Source of the DNA: a virus
Virus record (IMG/VR): IMGVR_UViG_3300035698_015494
Span: 1-37,385 of that record
Length of the DNA stretch: 37,385 nucleotides
Direction: 5' to 3' (one strand)
The notes under the pieces are model-generated. The model had not been told where the DNA came from, made no database searches, and saw only the letters and a list, made by a program, of their open reading frames with translations. The stretch's first letter is position 1, and every line of letters starts with the position of its first letter. Position numbers and translations under genes: made by a program. Positions 15,603 through 22,709 of the stretch are shown here, one piece after another.

Positions 15603-16689
15603 GTTTTTTTACTACCTCTTCAAAGTCTAATTTTGGGAACTCAGTTATAATGCCGTCGCTGCAATCGTACATCTGCGGCTTGTCGAGTTTGTAAATACTA
15701 AGCAGTGCAACCTTATACTCAATCTGTTCCTCTGTAGTTTTTATGCCGTTGTCAGACACGTGGATCGTTCGCCCTATGTCACCGAGGGCAGGAGATTCTT
15801 TGTGCGTCCACTCCCCGTCGACCATAGAGTGTGATGCGCAGCGGTAAACGTCGTTTGTAAAACCAAAGTCCAGCCCGACTGTAAACAACGGCCCATAGCC
15901 AAGATGGTGTGCTACCTGTACAGCGTTATTCGCAACACAGCCCGCGTTGAGCACTGAGGTACGCACGTAAGGAAACATAATAGGAGTCCAGTGTTCGAAG
16001 AACTCGTTTCCGTATAGTTGATCCTTAACTTCCACGACAGCGTTGACCATGGTCTTTTTGAATTGTCGATCGATAAAGTCGTCCTTAAAAGCCATTGCCG
16101 CGTCCATCTTCTGATCCGGTTCGGCTGCAATGCGCACGAACTCCTGAAAATCAGGGTCCATTTCCTGTACTGTGCTATCCCAACCTTCCCGAATCTTATC
16201 CTCCACCAGCTGCAAATCAACCTGTGATAAATGCATCATCGTGAAGTAAAGCTTTTCCCCGATCCAATTGTTAACGACTTTCTCGCTGATCCCTGGATGA
16301 GTAACGAGCGTTGAACCTGTCCAATCAAATCCTGCCAGCCACGAATCCCAAAGACCAGGATGCGCATCATACGCGCACACATATTCAGGCTTGTGTCCGT
16401 GGTATGCGCACGTTTGGGCCATGCTCTCTGACGTGAAAATCGGCCCGTCCCAATCTTTCAGGAACGGAGCCGCTTTGTCGAATGAAGGACCGGCACCCAC
16501 GATGACTGCCGGTCCTTTCTTGGTATCCTTATTATACGACAGGGAATAATGCTTCTTGCCTTCGACAAGAAACTCCCTACGGAATGTGCTGAAATTGCAG
16601 CACGAGTTCCACACCCACCTCGGTAGCCAAGCTTTGAGGACTCCGGTATTACGTTCACGATGCGTTTGAGTGAGGTACTCGCCATTCAT
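15391..16689 (-). CDS. DUF115/MptE-like (Maf-like) protein
   Basis: This open frame has 432 codons starting MNGEYLTQ (AAGGAG site 9 nt upstream). Residues about 59-110 carry the DUF115 hallmark: PAVIVGAGPSFDKAAPFL, then FTSESMAQTCAYHGHKPEYV and a CAYDAHP strand; later VLNAGCVANNAVQVAHHLGY and FTVGLDFGF fit the same Rossmann-like core. In bacteria this superfamily includes flagellin motility accessory factors (Maf) that transfer nonulosonic sugars and archaeal MptE. In the phage it lies 3 nt after the major tail protein gene, so virion glycosylation is one option. The last 70 residues overlap the chaperone gene and look like a shadow; an A7 slip at 15604-15610 would end the protein at 15563. 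Confidence 0.75.
   Translation of the reverse strand: MNGEYLTQTHRERNTGVLKAWLPRWVWNSCCNFSTFRREFLVEGKKHYSLSYNKDTKKGPAVIVGAGPSFDKAAPFLKDWDGPIFTSESMAQTCAYHGHKPEYVCAYDAHPGLWDSWLAGFDWTGSTLVTHPGISEKVVNNWIGEKLYFTMMHLSQVDLQLVEDKIREGWDSTVQEMDPDFQEFVRIAAEPDQKMDAAMAFKDDFIDRQFKKTMVNAVVEVKDQLYGNEFFEHWTPIMFPYVRTSVLNAGCVANNAVQVAHHLGYGPLFTVGLDFGFTNDVYRCASHSMVDGEWTHKESPALGDIGRTIHVSDNGIKTTEEQIEYKVALLSIYKLDKPQMYDCSDGIITEFPKLDFEEVVKKHGKGFRKRDYSEIERICNEYRDRSAEVRPERNGDRQSTELGNETRSGSGQSEDGERSAGHQRDGDHDAAE
15604..15610 (-). promoter_or_regulatory. A7 slippery heptamer at end of DUF115-like gene
   Basis: In the DUF115 frame the codons GTA AAA AAA contain A-AAA-AAA, a canonical slippery heptamer in the zero frame, exactly where the overlap with the chaperone gene begins. 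A -1 slip reads ACA TGG CAA and meets TGA at 15563-15565, giving a product about 56 residues shorter. This may be real slippage, or the run may simply be part of the chaperone leader. Confidence 0.3.
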
Positions 16690-16692
16690 TTC

Positions 16693-17466
16693 TTACGACT
16701 CCTTTGACCAGTCGAATAATTGTTTTCCTGTCGCTCGATCCATTTTGCCAAGAAGGGTGAAAGTCATTGCCGTGCCACCGAAGGCGTCAGCCATGCTTAT
16801 TGCAATGTCACTCGCGCCCGTTTTGCGCGCTCTGTGTGCGTAGAACTGTAAAGCTTTTCCGCTTTGCAGCCGGTGAACAAGTCGAAGCGGCATTTCAAGG
16901 TCTTCCAACCCGCCGCCCGAATACGAAATGTCCACTGTTGCGCTCTGGTTATAGTGCACGAAAACCGTCGCGCCGTCGGTAATAGATCCACCGCTGATCC
17001 GTGCAACGTTCCCCGTTGAGGATGTGGCAGTGAAGTCCGTTCCCTGAACATACGAAGTCGCGTAATCCGAACTCAATACCTCGATGGTACCGGCAACGAA
17101 TCCCGCCCTGTCCAGCGTTATCGCAGCGACCCCGTCAAGTGTTACTTCTTCAAGGAACCGCATGGTAGTGGATCCCGTCGACGTATAGTTCGCGGTCTTT
17201 ATTGTGTCCGCGTCGTCATAGGCATTCGCCTGATCGTATACGTACCGAAGTTGGCCCGGTTTCAGGTCTGCAATAACGACATCGACTTCTGCGGTTTCGC
17301 CCGTTTTATGGCTCAGCACGTTCAGCCCGTTTTCCTCGAGCTTTCCCTGTACGGTGTCTTTGGTATATCGGATTACGGCCTGAGACATGGGCGAACCCAT
17401 TCTCACGTCGCCCCAATAAACTTGGACGGGACCAACAGGAATTGTGTCAGCTACATTTGTGCTCAT
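16693..17466 (-). CDS. Major tail tube protein
   Basis: This encodes 257 residues with AGGAG 9 nt before the ATG, overlapping the tail terminator gene as ATGA. It has the usual layout of a siphophage tube subunit: an early strand (GPVQVYWGDVRMGSP), a long central loop part (ATVFVHYNQSATVDISYSGG) and a C-terminal FTLLGKMDRATGKQLF helix-and-strand end. No Ig-like extra domain is seen. It lies between the tail terminator and the DUF115-like and chaperone genes, the expected place. It would polymerise around the tape measure. Confidence 0.85.
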   Translation of the reverse strand: MSTNVADTIPVGPVQVYWGDVRMGSPMSQAVIRYTKDTVQGKLEENGLNVLSHKTGETAEVDVVIADLKPGQLRYVYDQANAYDDADTIKTANYTSTGSTTMRFLEEVTLDGVAAITLDRAGFVAGTIEVLSSDYATSYVQGTDFTATSSTGNVARISGGSITDGATVFVHYNQSATVDISYSGGGLEDLEMPLRLVHRLQSGKALQFYAHRARKTGASDIAISMADAFGGTAMTFTLLGKMDRATGKQLFDWSKES

Positions 17467-17873
17467 AGAAGCGATCTCCTGTAATGGATTTGAAACTGCA
17501 CTGTTTTTCCAAATGCATTCAAATCATCGTCAATTATATCTTGAGGCTCGTCGTTTAAAACGGCCACCCAACCTACGGTCGTCGATGGATTCTGATGGAG
17601 CAGTTTGATAATGCGCGTGCATATATCTTCGTATGCTCCATCCTTTGACCATATTGCAAACCGCAGCATGACAACGGAAACCAGAAGCCCTCGATCATGC
17701 TCCTTGTTGTTTGTCCCCGGTGCCAGTGTGAAAACTACCTCAGGCAAAGTCGGCCTAACAGGTGGCTTAATATAAAACGTGCGAAAGGGATATTCTTCTG
17801 GCCTTCCGATCAAACGCAAGTACTCGCTGTCTGTCGTCAGGATATTAAAAATGTCCTCTTTTACTGTACTCAT
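17463..17873 (-). CDS. Tail terminator / tail completion protein
   Basis: This encodes 136 residues, ATGA-coupled on both sides. The start MSTVKEDIFNILTTDSE, a central LPEVVFTLAPG strand, then VMLRFAIWSKD and the final VQFQIHYRR match the layout of DUF3168/gp17-like tail terminators, which cap the tail tube and join it to the neck. Position directly upstream of the major tail protein agrees. The match is by pattern only. Confidence 0.75.
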   Translation of the reverse strand: MSTVKEDIFNILTTDSEYLRLIGRPEEYPFRTFYIKPPVRPTLPEVVFTLAPGTNNKEHDRGLLVSVVMLRFAIWSKDGAYEDICTRIIKLLHQNPSTTVGWVAVLNDEPQDIIDDDLNAFGKTVQFQIHYRRSLL

Positions 17874-18301
17874 ACCGGCCTGTTCAGCGCTCGATGAATA
17901 GCGACTGCCATTGTCATGAACCCTGCCTCTTTAGTTTCTTTTATCGCCGGCTCAAAAAATGGATACGCACGAGAGTTCGGCCCGCCGATCTCTACCTTGA
18001 TTGCATAATCCACGTCCGGCCCGCCCGCTCGGACTTCACCACTAATCTTCGTCACTGACGCCTTTACTTCTCCCGGCCTCATGCTGCCTACCAGTTCCCC
18101 AGTATGCTGATAAAAGCGCGGGTCAGAATGTGCCGCGGCCTCAGACGGGCTTATCGACCCCGCCCACGTGTGATTCGCTTTCGCGTGCGTCACTACGAGG
18201 TTTTGCCACATTTCCATTCCGGTTATCGTGTCCTTCGTCACGAACGTTTGTACTTTTTGAAGGTTTGCGATTAGTGTTTTTTCGCCCTGCAAGTTTTTCA
18301 A
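17870..18301 (-). CDS. HK97 gp10-like neck / tail completion protein
   Basis: This encodes about 140 residues. The start is uncertain: TTG codons at 18301 and 18292 follow an AGGAG, of which the second has the better spacing. The central part (PRFYQHTGELVGSM) is the G-x-L-x-x-S-(I/M) motif of gp10-like proteins; VDYAIKVEIGGPNSRAYPFFEPAI carries the 'Y-A...v-e-f-G....a-x-P-F-l-x-P-A' ending of that family. It would connect the head connector to the tail terminator. It overlaps the preceding 87-codon frame by about 160 bp. Confidence 0.85.
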   Translation of the reverse strand: MKNLQGEKTLIANLQKVQTFVTKDTITGMEMWQNLVVTHAKANHTWAGSISPSEAAAHSDPRFYQHTGELVGSMRPGEVKASVTKISGEVRAGGPDVDYAIKVEIGGPNSRAYPFFEPAIKETKEAGFMTMAVAIHRALNRPV

Positions 18302-18404
18302 GCTCCTCTATCGACCAAAAACGGTGGAGGTAAGTTAGACCCTTACGCCCAGCCGCTTTCGCTGCATCGATATGGTATTCGGTCAACCGTCCTGGTAAAC
18401 TCAT
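18141..18404 (-). CDS. Hypothetical 87-residue protein overlapping gp10-like gene
   Basis: The ATG at 18404 overlaps the upstream connector gene's stop as ATGA. The first 45 or so residues (MSLPGRLTEYHIDAAKAAGR, then LTYLHRFWSIEELEKLAG) look like a genuine basic helical protein. The rest, which overlaps gp10 in another frame, is low complexity and may be chance extension. An A-AAA-AAC heptamer occurs near the start of the overlap, but a -1 slip there leads to a stop two codons later. Probably a small neck-region protein; function unknown. Confidence 0.45.
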   Translation of the reverse strand: MSLPGRLTEYHIDAAKAAGRKGLTYLHRFWSIEELEKLAGRKNTNRKPSKSTNVRDEGHDNRNGNVAKPRSDARESESHVGGVDKPV

Positions 18405-18808
18405 TGTCGTCTATTCTCCACAAGTTTTGCTACCACCCGACGATGGTCTTCGTAAGGATTGATTTGGAGCACATGGTAATAATCCTGATCGGATACGTCT
18501 GCCCAATCGGTAACGCTGCCTTCTAAAATAAAATCTCCGACAGCGATACTCGACGTGTAGGGGAAGTAGCACCGATGAGTCTGCTCCGCGATCTCTCCCT
18601 TTGTTTCTTTCTTGAACCCGCCCGCAGTTGTATTCACTGCGAACAACTGGATAAGCGCCGTTTCAATAAACGTTGACGACCGGAACGGATAAACCGTCCG
18701 GAATTGATCGTACTGCGCAACAGGGCGAAACACCGATACTGATGTCTCGCCACTATCTTGCAAAATAGCCAACGTGTCTGCTCGTCGCAACGCTTCAATA
18801 TCGCTCAC
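18401..18808 (-). CDS. Head-tail connector / stopper protein
   Basis: This encodes 135 residues from a GTG at 18808, coupled as GTGA. It is mainly beta, with segments TSVSVFRPVAQY, ALIQLFAVNTT and CYFPYTSSIAVGDFILEG. The last, a 'GD-x-(I/L)' strand after an Arg/Cys-rich turn, is common in head-closure (stopper) proteins of siphophages, which carry 'y-x-x-x-d-v-x-x-g-D'. Between the small connector and gp10-like genes this is the expected place. Family assignment is tentative. Confidence 0.7.
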   Translation of the reverse strand: MSDIEALRRADTLAILQDSGETSVSVFRPVAQYDQFRTVYPFRSSTFIETALIQLFAVNTTAGGFKKETKGEIAEQTHRCYFPYTSSIAVGDFILEGSVTDWADVSDQDYYHVLQINPYEDHRRVVAKLVENRRQ

Positions 18809-19062
18809 ACGATATCCCCTATGTATTCGGAATTGTCTTCGCCGAACTCAGTTATGTCCAGCGCGTATTCCTCGATAACCTCGGACGGGCTTTTCTCTAA
18901 CAGGTCTTGATAAACCTTTCGCGTCTCCCGCAATTCAGAAAGGATTTGAGATTTCTGTACCGTCTTATCACCAATTTTATAGCTTGCTATCCCTGAGGGA
19001 CTGGCGATGATGGTAGCTATCTGCGTGTCTATCTGTGCGATTATCGAAGCGGGAGTTGCCAT
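18805..19062 (-). CDS. Small helical head-tail joining protein (gpW-like)
   Basis: This encodes 85 residues located immediately after the major capsid protein, with a 3-nt gap. Two predicted helices (ASIIAQIDTQIATIIA and SQILSELRETRKVYQDLLEK) are joined by a SGIASYKIGDKTVQ hairpin, the layout of gpW-like head-completion and connector proteins in which the hairpin contains a Y-x-I/x-D-x-x-V pattern. The C-terminal part is acidic. It would sit between portal and tail. Recognition is by pattern and place. Confidence 0.65.
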   Translation of the reverse strand: MATPASIIAQIDTQIATIIASPSGIASYKIGDKTVQKSQILSELRETRKVYQDLLEKSPSEVIEEYALDITEFGEDNSEYIGDIV

Positions 19063-19065
19063 TTA

Positions 19066-20208
19066 TCAAACACCGCCTGTTGATCTTACGACGTACCGGT
19101 TTGTTACCGCGCCGCATCCCTGGAACAAACGAACCTTATAGGCAAATGCCACGTCGTTGTTGAACTCTTGCTCACTCCCGGGTTTCGCCATCATGGTCTG
19201 CAACGGCCAAACTACAGTTTTCACAAACTGCTTTCTGAAGTCGCCCAACAGCCAGTAAGTCGTAGACAATAGCTGATCGATATACGGCGTAGACAATGGC
19301 GAGATTCTGCCGCTGTAAATGTTCGCAGTCCCTGCGGGTGCAGTTTTCACAATCGACTGACCGCTGCGCACTATTGCGTGCGCTGAGTTCTCCAACGAAA
19401 CTCCGGTAAGGAGCACGTTAGGCGACACGATAATGGGATCGCCCATTTCATCTTGTGCCTGTGAGAACAATTGCATGGCAGAGTCAAGGTCAGTTTCGTC
19501 CGCCAGTGCGTCGGTAATCACGTTGTCGTAGGTGCCGGAAGAAAAAGGATCGTTCGACGTGTCACTATACAACGTGGTCGCCGTCCCTTGAGGTCTCCAT
19601 GCCGCGCGCGTTCCGGTATTCACCAAGCCGAGCACGGCGTCAAAGACTATGCGCTCATTCTTGGCTTTCGCAGCTTCGCCCAACCGCTGTGCACGCACAG
19701 TGATTTGGTTGGTCTGGTCAAATTTGATCATCTCCTCTGTGATGCGGATGATCCGACCCCACTTGATATTTTTAATCCGGTGGTACTTTTCCCCGACAGC
19801 ACCTTCCTGGTAGGGCATGCCCTCTGCAATTTCTTGCAGCGCATAATCCTCAGTGAAGCCGACGATAGTTTCCTCACGATGAGAAGAAGGCATTACGCGC
19901 ACGAGTTGATCGGCTACGCCGTACTCTTTGTCGTATGCTTCCTGCACCATCGAGTTGATTACTGTACCTGTTATGATCGGAAAGGCACTCGATTCCTGTG
20001 CCTCCATGATGTCCTCATCCGCGCCGATAACCTGATCCTCTACAATTCTATCTTTGGCCAAATTGGGGCGCCCCATGGAATCCCAAAGTGTGTGGAGATT
20101 GATTTGCTCGGTAATCACGTCACCCTTGTTGATGGCGTTAATCATGAAACGGGTGAATTTCTTTTCCCCGTATTTACGGTAAAGGTTCCGCATTGAATCT
20201 CTGTTCAT
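19066..20208 (-). CDS. Major capsid protein (HK97 fold)
   Basis: This encodes 380 residues. Position between decoration protein and neck genes, length and features fit an HK97-fold capsid: an N-terminal arm followed by FPIITGTVINSMVQEAYDKE, a long spine helix region (VRAQRLGEAAKAKNERIVFD), a domain with DPIIVSPNVLLTGVSLE, and a C-terminal stretch (FNNDVAFAYKVRLFQGCGAV), which is the usual 'f-x-x-x-v-a-x-r-x-x-x-r' ending. An AGGGG-type site precedes the ATG. No large insertion domain is apparent. Confidence 0.9.
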   Translation of the reverse strand: MNRDSMRNLYRKYGEKKFTRFMINAINKGDVITEQINLHTLWDSMGRPNLAKDRIVEDQVIGADEDIMEAQESSAFPIITGTVINSMVQEAYDKEYGVADQLVRVMPSSHREETIVGFTEDYALQEIAEGMPYQEGAVGEKYHRIKNIKWGRIIRITEEMIKFDQTNQITVRAQRLGEAAKAKNERIVFDAVLGLVNTGTRAAWRPQGTATTLYSDTSNDPFSSGTYDNVITDALADETDLDSAMQLFSQAQDEMGDPIIVSPNVLLTGVSLENSAHAIVRSGQSIVKTAPAGTANIYSGRISPLSTPYIDQLLSTTYWLLGDFRKQFVKTVVWPLQTMMAKPGSEQEFNNDVAFAYKVRLFQGCGAVTNRYVVRSTGGV

Positions 20209-20221
20209 ATTCTTTTACCCC

Positions 20222-20671
20222 TTAGCTTGCTGAGATCTGACGGCCCATTCTGCCCTGACCGAATGCGACAAGAACAGTGGTCCCAGTTGAGTCCATGTCT
20301 TCCACACATACAGCCACAACATTTGTGCCGGTAGTAAGAGGGTTGGTCACGGAATATTCTACCAGCGTTTGCGCTGCGCCTATCACGAATGCGTCGCCTA
20401 CATAATGTAAGCCACTCGCGCAGGTCATTGCAAATACTGTGCCGTGTCCAATTTCGAGAATATGTAGTGGGGTGGCTGTCAAGTCGGTGGTGCGAGATTT
20501 CGTCAGCGAAACGCCGATCAAATCTATGGCATCACCGGAAGCGTCGACTGCCTGTACCTTGCCACTGGACGTATACTCCACCATGTCACCGAGTGCGATT
20601 GCGACGGTGCCGGTCTTTTTTACAAGCCGGTGTACCTGAGGACCATACCTGTAGCGATATTTATCTGCCAC
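20222..20671 (-). CDS. Capsid decoration protein (DUF2190-like)
   Basis: This encodes 149 residues from a GTG at 20671, with an AAGGAG site 7 nt upstream. Sequence pattern: GTVAIALGDMVEYTSSGKVQ, then IDLIGVSLT and TPLHILEIGHGTVFAM, close to the beta-barrel capsid-decoration family that has 'v-x-x-G-d-x-V-x-x-x-g' and 'x-i-G-V-a'. It is located directly before the capsid gene, as in many phages with gpD-type cementing proteins. It probably binds three-fold sites on the expanded head. Confidence 0.75.
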   Translation of the reverse strand: MADKYRYRYGPQVHRLVKKTGTVAIALGDMVEYTSSGKVQAVDASGDAIDLIGVSLTKSRTTDLTATPLHILEIGHGTVFAMTCASGLHYVGDAFVIGAAQTLVEYSVTNPLTTGTNVVAVCVEDMDSTGTTVLVAFGQGRMGRQISAS

Positions 20672-20698
20672 GTTGTTACTCCTTGAATAGTGCGGTTA

Positions 20699-21184
20699 TT
20701 ATTCCGCAGATTTACGAGTCGGGAGGGCTTCGGAAAACTCTTTCTCGGCGTCCGCGTCCGGCGTGTCGTCGCCGTCGTGCTTGGATTCGTCGAGATCGGT
20801 TTCAGTACCCATATGTTTCACGCCGCCTTTCTGTGATTCGACAAGCTTTTTCCTGTCATCGACTAAGACCTTCATACCATCTTTGTCGTCACACTTTCGC
20901 AGTGATTCTTTGAATGCATCGGTCACGTACTTCGCATCGAGCTTACTATCGGCAATCGATTCCGACACGAGTACCTCATGCTGTGCAGCTGCTTCCTTGA
21001 CAGCGTTTTCGTCCACTGTCTTTTTGAGACCGGAGTTCTCAGTGGTGAGCTTGTCAATCTGCTCCTGCAGCTGCTTCGTGGTGTCCACTTTTGCCAAGTC
21101 GGCTTTTACCGCTTCGCTGATAGTGGCAATGAGATCGGGTCTGCTTTCGGTAAGCATGGTGAGAGTAATTTCTTTCGGGTCCAT
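20699..21184 (-). CDS. Nested scaffold protein (internal in-frame start)
   Basis: An ATG at 21184, codon 348 of the protease-scaffold frame, has a perfect GGAGG ACGAA site just upstream, better than the site of the full gene. It would give a 161-residue protein MDPKEITLTML... that is helical and coiled-coil (QLQEQIDKLTTENSGLKKTV) with an acidic tail. This is a C/Nu3-type arrangement as in lambda, where scaffold is made in excess from an internal start. It should bind the inside of the procapsid. Expression from this start is inferred. Confidence 0.55.
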   Translation of the reverse strand: MDPKEITLTMLTESRPDLIATISEAVKADLAKVDTTKQLQEQIDKLTTENSGLKKTVDENAVKEAAAQHEVLVSESIADSKLDAKYVTDAFKESLRKCDDKDGMKVLVDDRKKLVESQKGGVKHMGTETDLDESKHDGDDTPDADAEKEFSEALPTRKSAE

Positions 21185-22225
21185 TTCGTCCTCCGTGGTG
21201 TCGTCGTCCACAACGTCTGTCATGGATTCAAATAGATTTTTAGTAGCAGCGGGGGAGGTAACCAAATCCACGGATGCCAGTTCCCTCACGTCCTCGACTA
21301 CTTCCTCTTGAGAAGCCTTGTCGAACATGAGATCGCCGGTTGCGTGAATGCTGTTGCCAATTTTATCTGACATTTGCTCGACTAAAGGCTCAAGCCAAAC
21401 GCCATGATGCTTGAGGTAATGGAGGTCGCCCCGCACGACTGCCGCCTCATCAAGCCGACCGCCGCTGTAGTAACCAAGTATATCCTTGATTGAGCGAACG
21501 CCGTCACGGTCCTTGACTTCGCTTTTGGTCGGATGATCGATATATGATTTCGCACTGTTAAGCATACGCGCGACAGCTTCCAGTGCTCGTGTTGAGTATC
21601 GTCTCTGCTTGCTGCCGCCCAACATTGTGTTCTTGGATAGGGGGCGTAACACCGCGACGTTTTTGACAATACAGTTTTCTTTGTCGAGTTCTGCCCCGGC
21701 AAATTGTGTACCGACGGAGCTTTCCTCGAGATTGATATTCGGTCGGTTCATCACTTGCTCCTTGTACTGCCCAATCTTGTATTTTTTGAGCAGCTTCTTA
21801 ATCTTGGAACGGATTTGTGCCGGGATGGTTTTGTTCTTCCCGCTTGCTGCGCCAATCATTGCAAGTTGTATCGCACGCAACGCACCTAAGTTCACGGCAC
21901 CAGCTTGCTTGAACATTTTCGTATCAGGATCAATGCCGCCTGTCCCTTCCCGATAAGGAAGGTACCACGTAGTAGGATCGTCAGAATCTTCTACCCATAA
22001 ATACGCTTGGCGCGGCAAATGCTCACGGTCGATCATCGACCACGGCGAGTCGGACGTTTCTTCGGAAAGGAGCTTACCTACTTCCGATTCCAGCCAGACA
22101 GCATATTGAGTATTCCGCTGCATGTTGCGATCCGAGGTGTCTACTGTGTGTGCTTTTTTTCGGACGGATTCCAAGATCAAAGGATCTACGGTGTCCGAGA
22201 TACGAAATGTTTCAGTCCGATCCAT
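20699..22225 (-). CDS. Head maturation protease fused to scaffold domain
   Basis: This encodes 508 residues. Residues about 70-150 contain the AYLWVEDSDDPTTWYLPY and AAS-type small domain common in Mu/phage protease genes. Residues 160-330 are protease-like: NVAVLRPLSKN, RYSTRALEAVARML, HPTKSEV and ELASVDLVTSPAATKNLFES, with the 'D-x-V-x-x-P-A' end used by prohead proteases. From residue 350 comes an acidic helical scaffold part (TTKQLQEQIDKLTTENSGLKK) with an acidic tail. Whether a catalytic His/Ser set is intact is not clear by eye. It would shape the procapsid, then process it. Start ATG has a weak site. Confidence 0.8.
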   Translation of the reverse strand: MDRTETFRISDTVDPLILESVRKKAHTVDTSDRNMQRNTQYAVWLESEVGKLLSEETSDSPWSMIDREHLPRQAYLWVEDSDDPTTWYLPYREGTGGIDPDTKMFKQAGAVNLGALRAIQLAMIGAASGKNKTIPAQIRSKIKKLLKKYKIGQYKEQVMNRPNINLEESSVGTQFAGAELDKENCIVKNVAVLRPLSKNTMLGGSKQRRYSTRALEAVARMLNSAKSYIDHPTKSEVKDRDGVRSIKDILGYYSGGRLDEAAVVRGDLHYLKHHGVWLEPLVEQMSDKIGNSIHATGDLMFDKASQEEVVEDVRELASVDLVTSPAATKNLFESMTDVVDDDTTEDEMDPKEITLTMLTESRPDLIATISEAVKADLAKVDTTKQLQEQIDKLTTENSGLKKTVDENAVKEAAAQHEVLVSESIADSKLDAKYVTDAFKESLRKCDDKDGMKVLVDDRKKLVESQKGGVKHMGTETDLDESKHDGDDTPDADAEKEFSEALPTRKSAE

Positions 22226-22234
22226 AGATCGACT

Positions 22235-22660
22235 TTACCAGCTTTTTACAAGATGACCATTTTCTTTAATGGTTATCCGGCCACCATAACGGATAGGACG
22301 ATGAGTTTTCTCGTCTTCCTCAAGCGCACCGTACTCTTTCACAAGATACTTTTGTGCGACTTTGTAGAACTTCACTACCTCGGCTTTTCTGTTCTCGCGC
22401 GCTTTCAACAATGCCTTGTTCAAGGTTTGTCTGCGCTCTTTCTTCTCGTCAACTCCGATGAGCAATTCGTCCAGCTGTTGCATCTTCGCCTGTACGGCTT
22501 CAATGCCCGCCTGACTCTTCCCATACCTATTTGCCAAGTCTGCCCCTATTTCTGGCAGCGTCGTTCCTCCGTCGAGTGATAGACGTCGTTCAATTGCATC
22601 AATTTGCGCCTGAACTAATCCAGCACCGCTCTTTTCTACTGCTGTGCTTTCTTCTGACAT
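22235..22660 (-). CDS. Hypothetical helical protein
   Basis: This encodes 141 residues and is well supported as a gene: CAAGGAGAATATCAGC precedes the ATG. It is mostly helical, with EAVQAKMQQLDELLIGVDEK and KKERRQTLNKALLKARENRK suggesting coiled coil. It has no membrane segment or enzymatic motif. Placed between the head morphogenesis protein and the protease, it could be a minor head protein or assembly factor. I do not recognise a family. Confidence 0.65.
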   Translation of the reverse strand: MSEESTAVEKSGAGLVQAQIDAIERRLSLDGGTTLPEIGADLANRYGKSQAGIEAVQAKMQQLDELLIGVDEKKERRQTLNKALLKARENRKAEVVKFYKVAQKYLVKEYGALEEDEKTHRPIRYGGRITIKENGHLVKSW

Positions 22661-22709
22661 GCTGATATTCTCCTTGAAAATAAAGCTTACGCCTCAGTAT
22701 CGTTCAATG

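Noticed and set aside
18240-18300. A-AAA-AAC slippery heptamer as a -1 frameshift from the 87-codon ORF into the gp10-like gene
   Set aside because: A -1 slip leads to CAC TAA, a stop; the gp10-like frame is +1, so the classical mechanism does not work.
19471-20196. Plus-strand open frame of 241 codons
   Set aside because: Antisense shadow of the major capsid gene.
21382-21702. Minus-strand 106-codon frame inside the protease gene
   Set aside because: Alternative frame of a well-supported gene with no motifs.
22690-22709. TTGACA box as a promoter upstream of the gene at 22235-22660
   Set aside because: The -35 match is perfect, but no acceptable -10 element lies 16-18 bp downstream and the box spans the stop codon of the previous gene.
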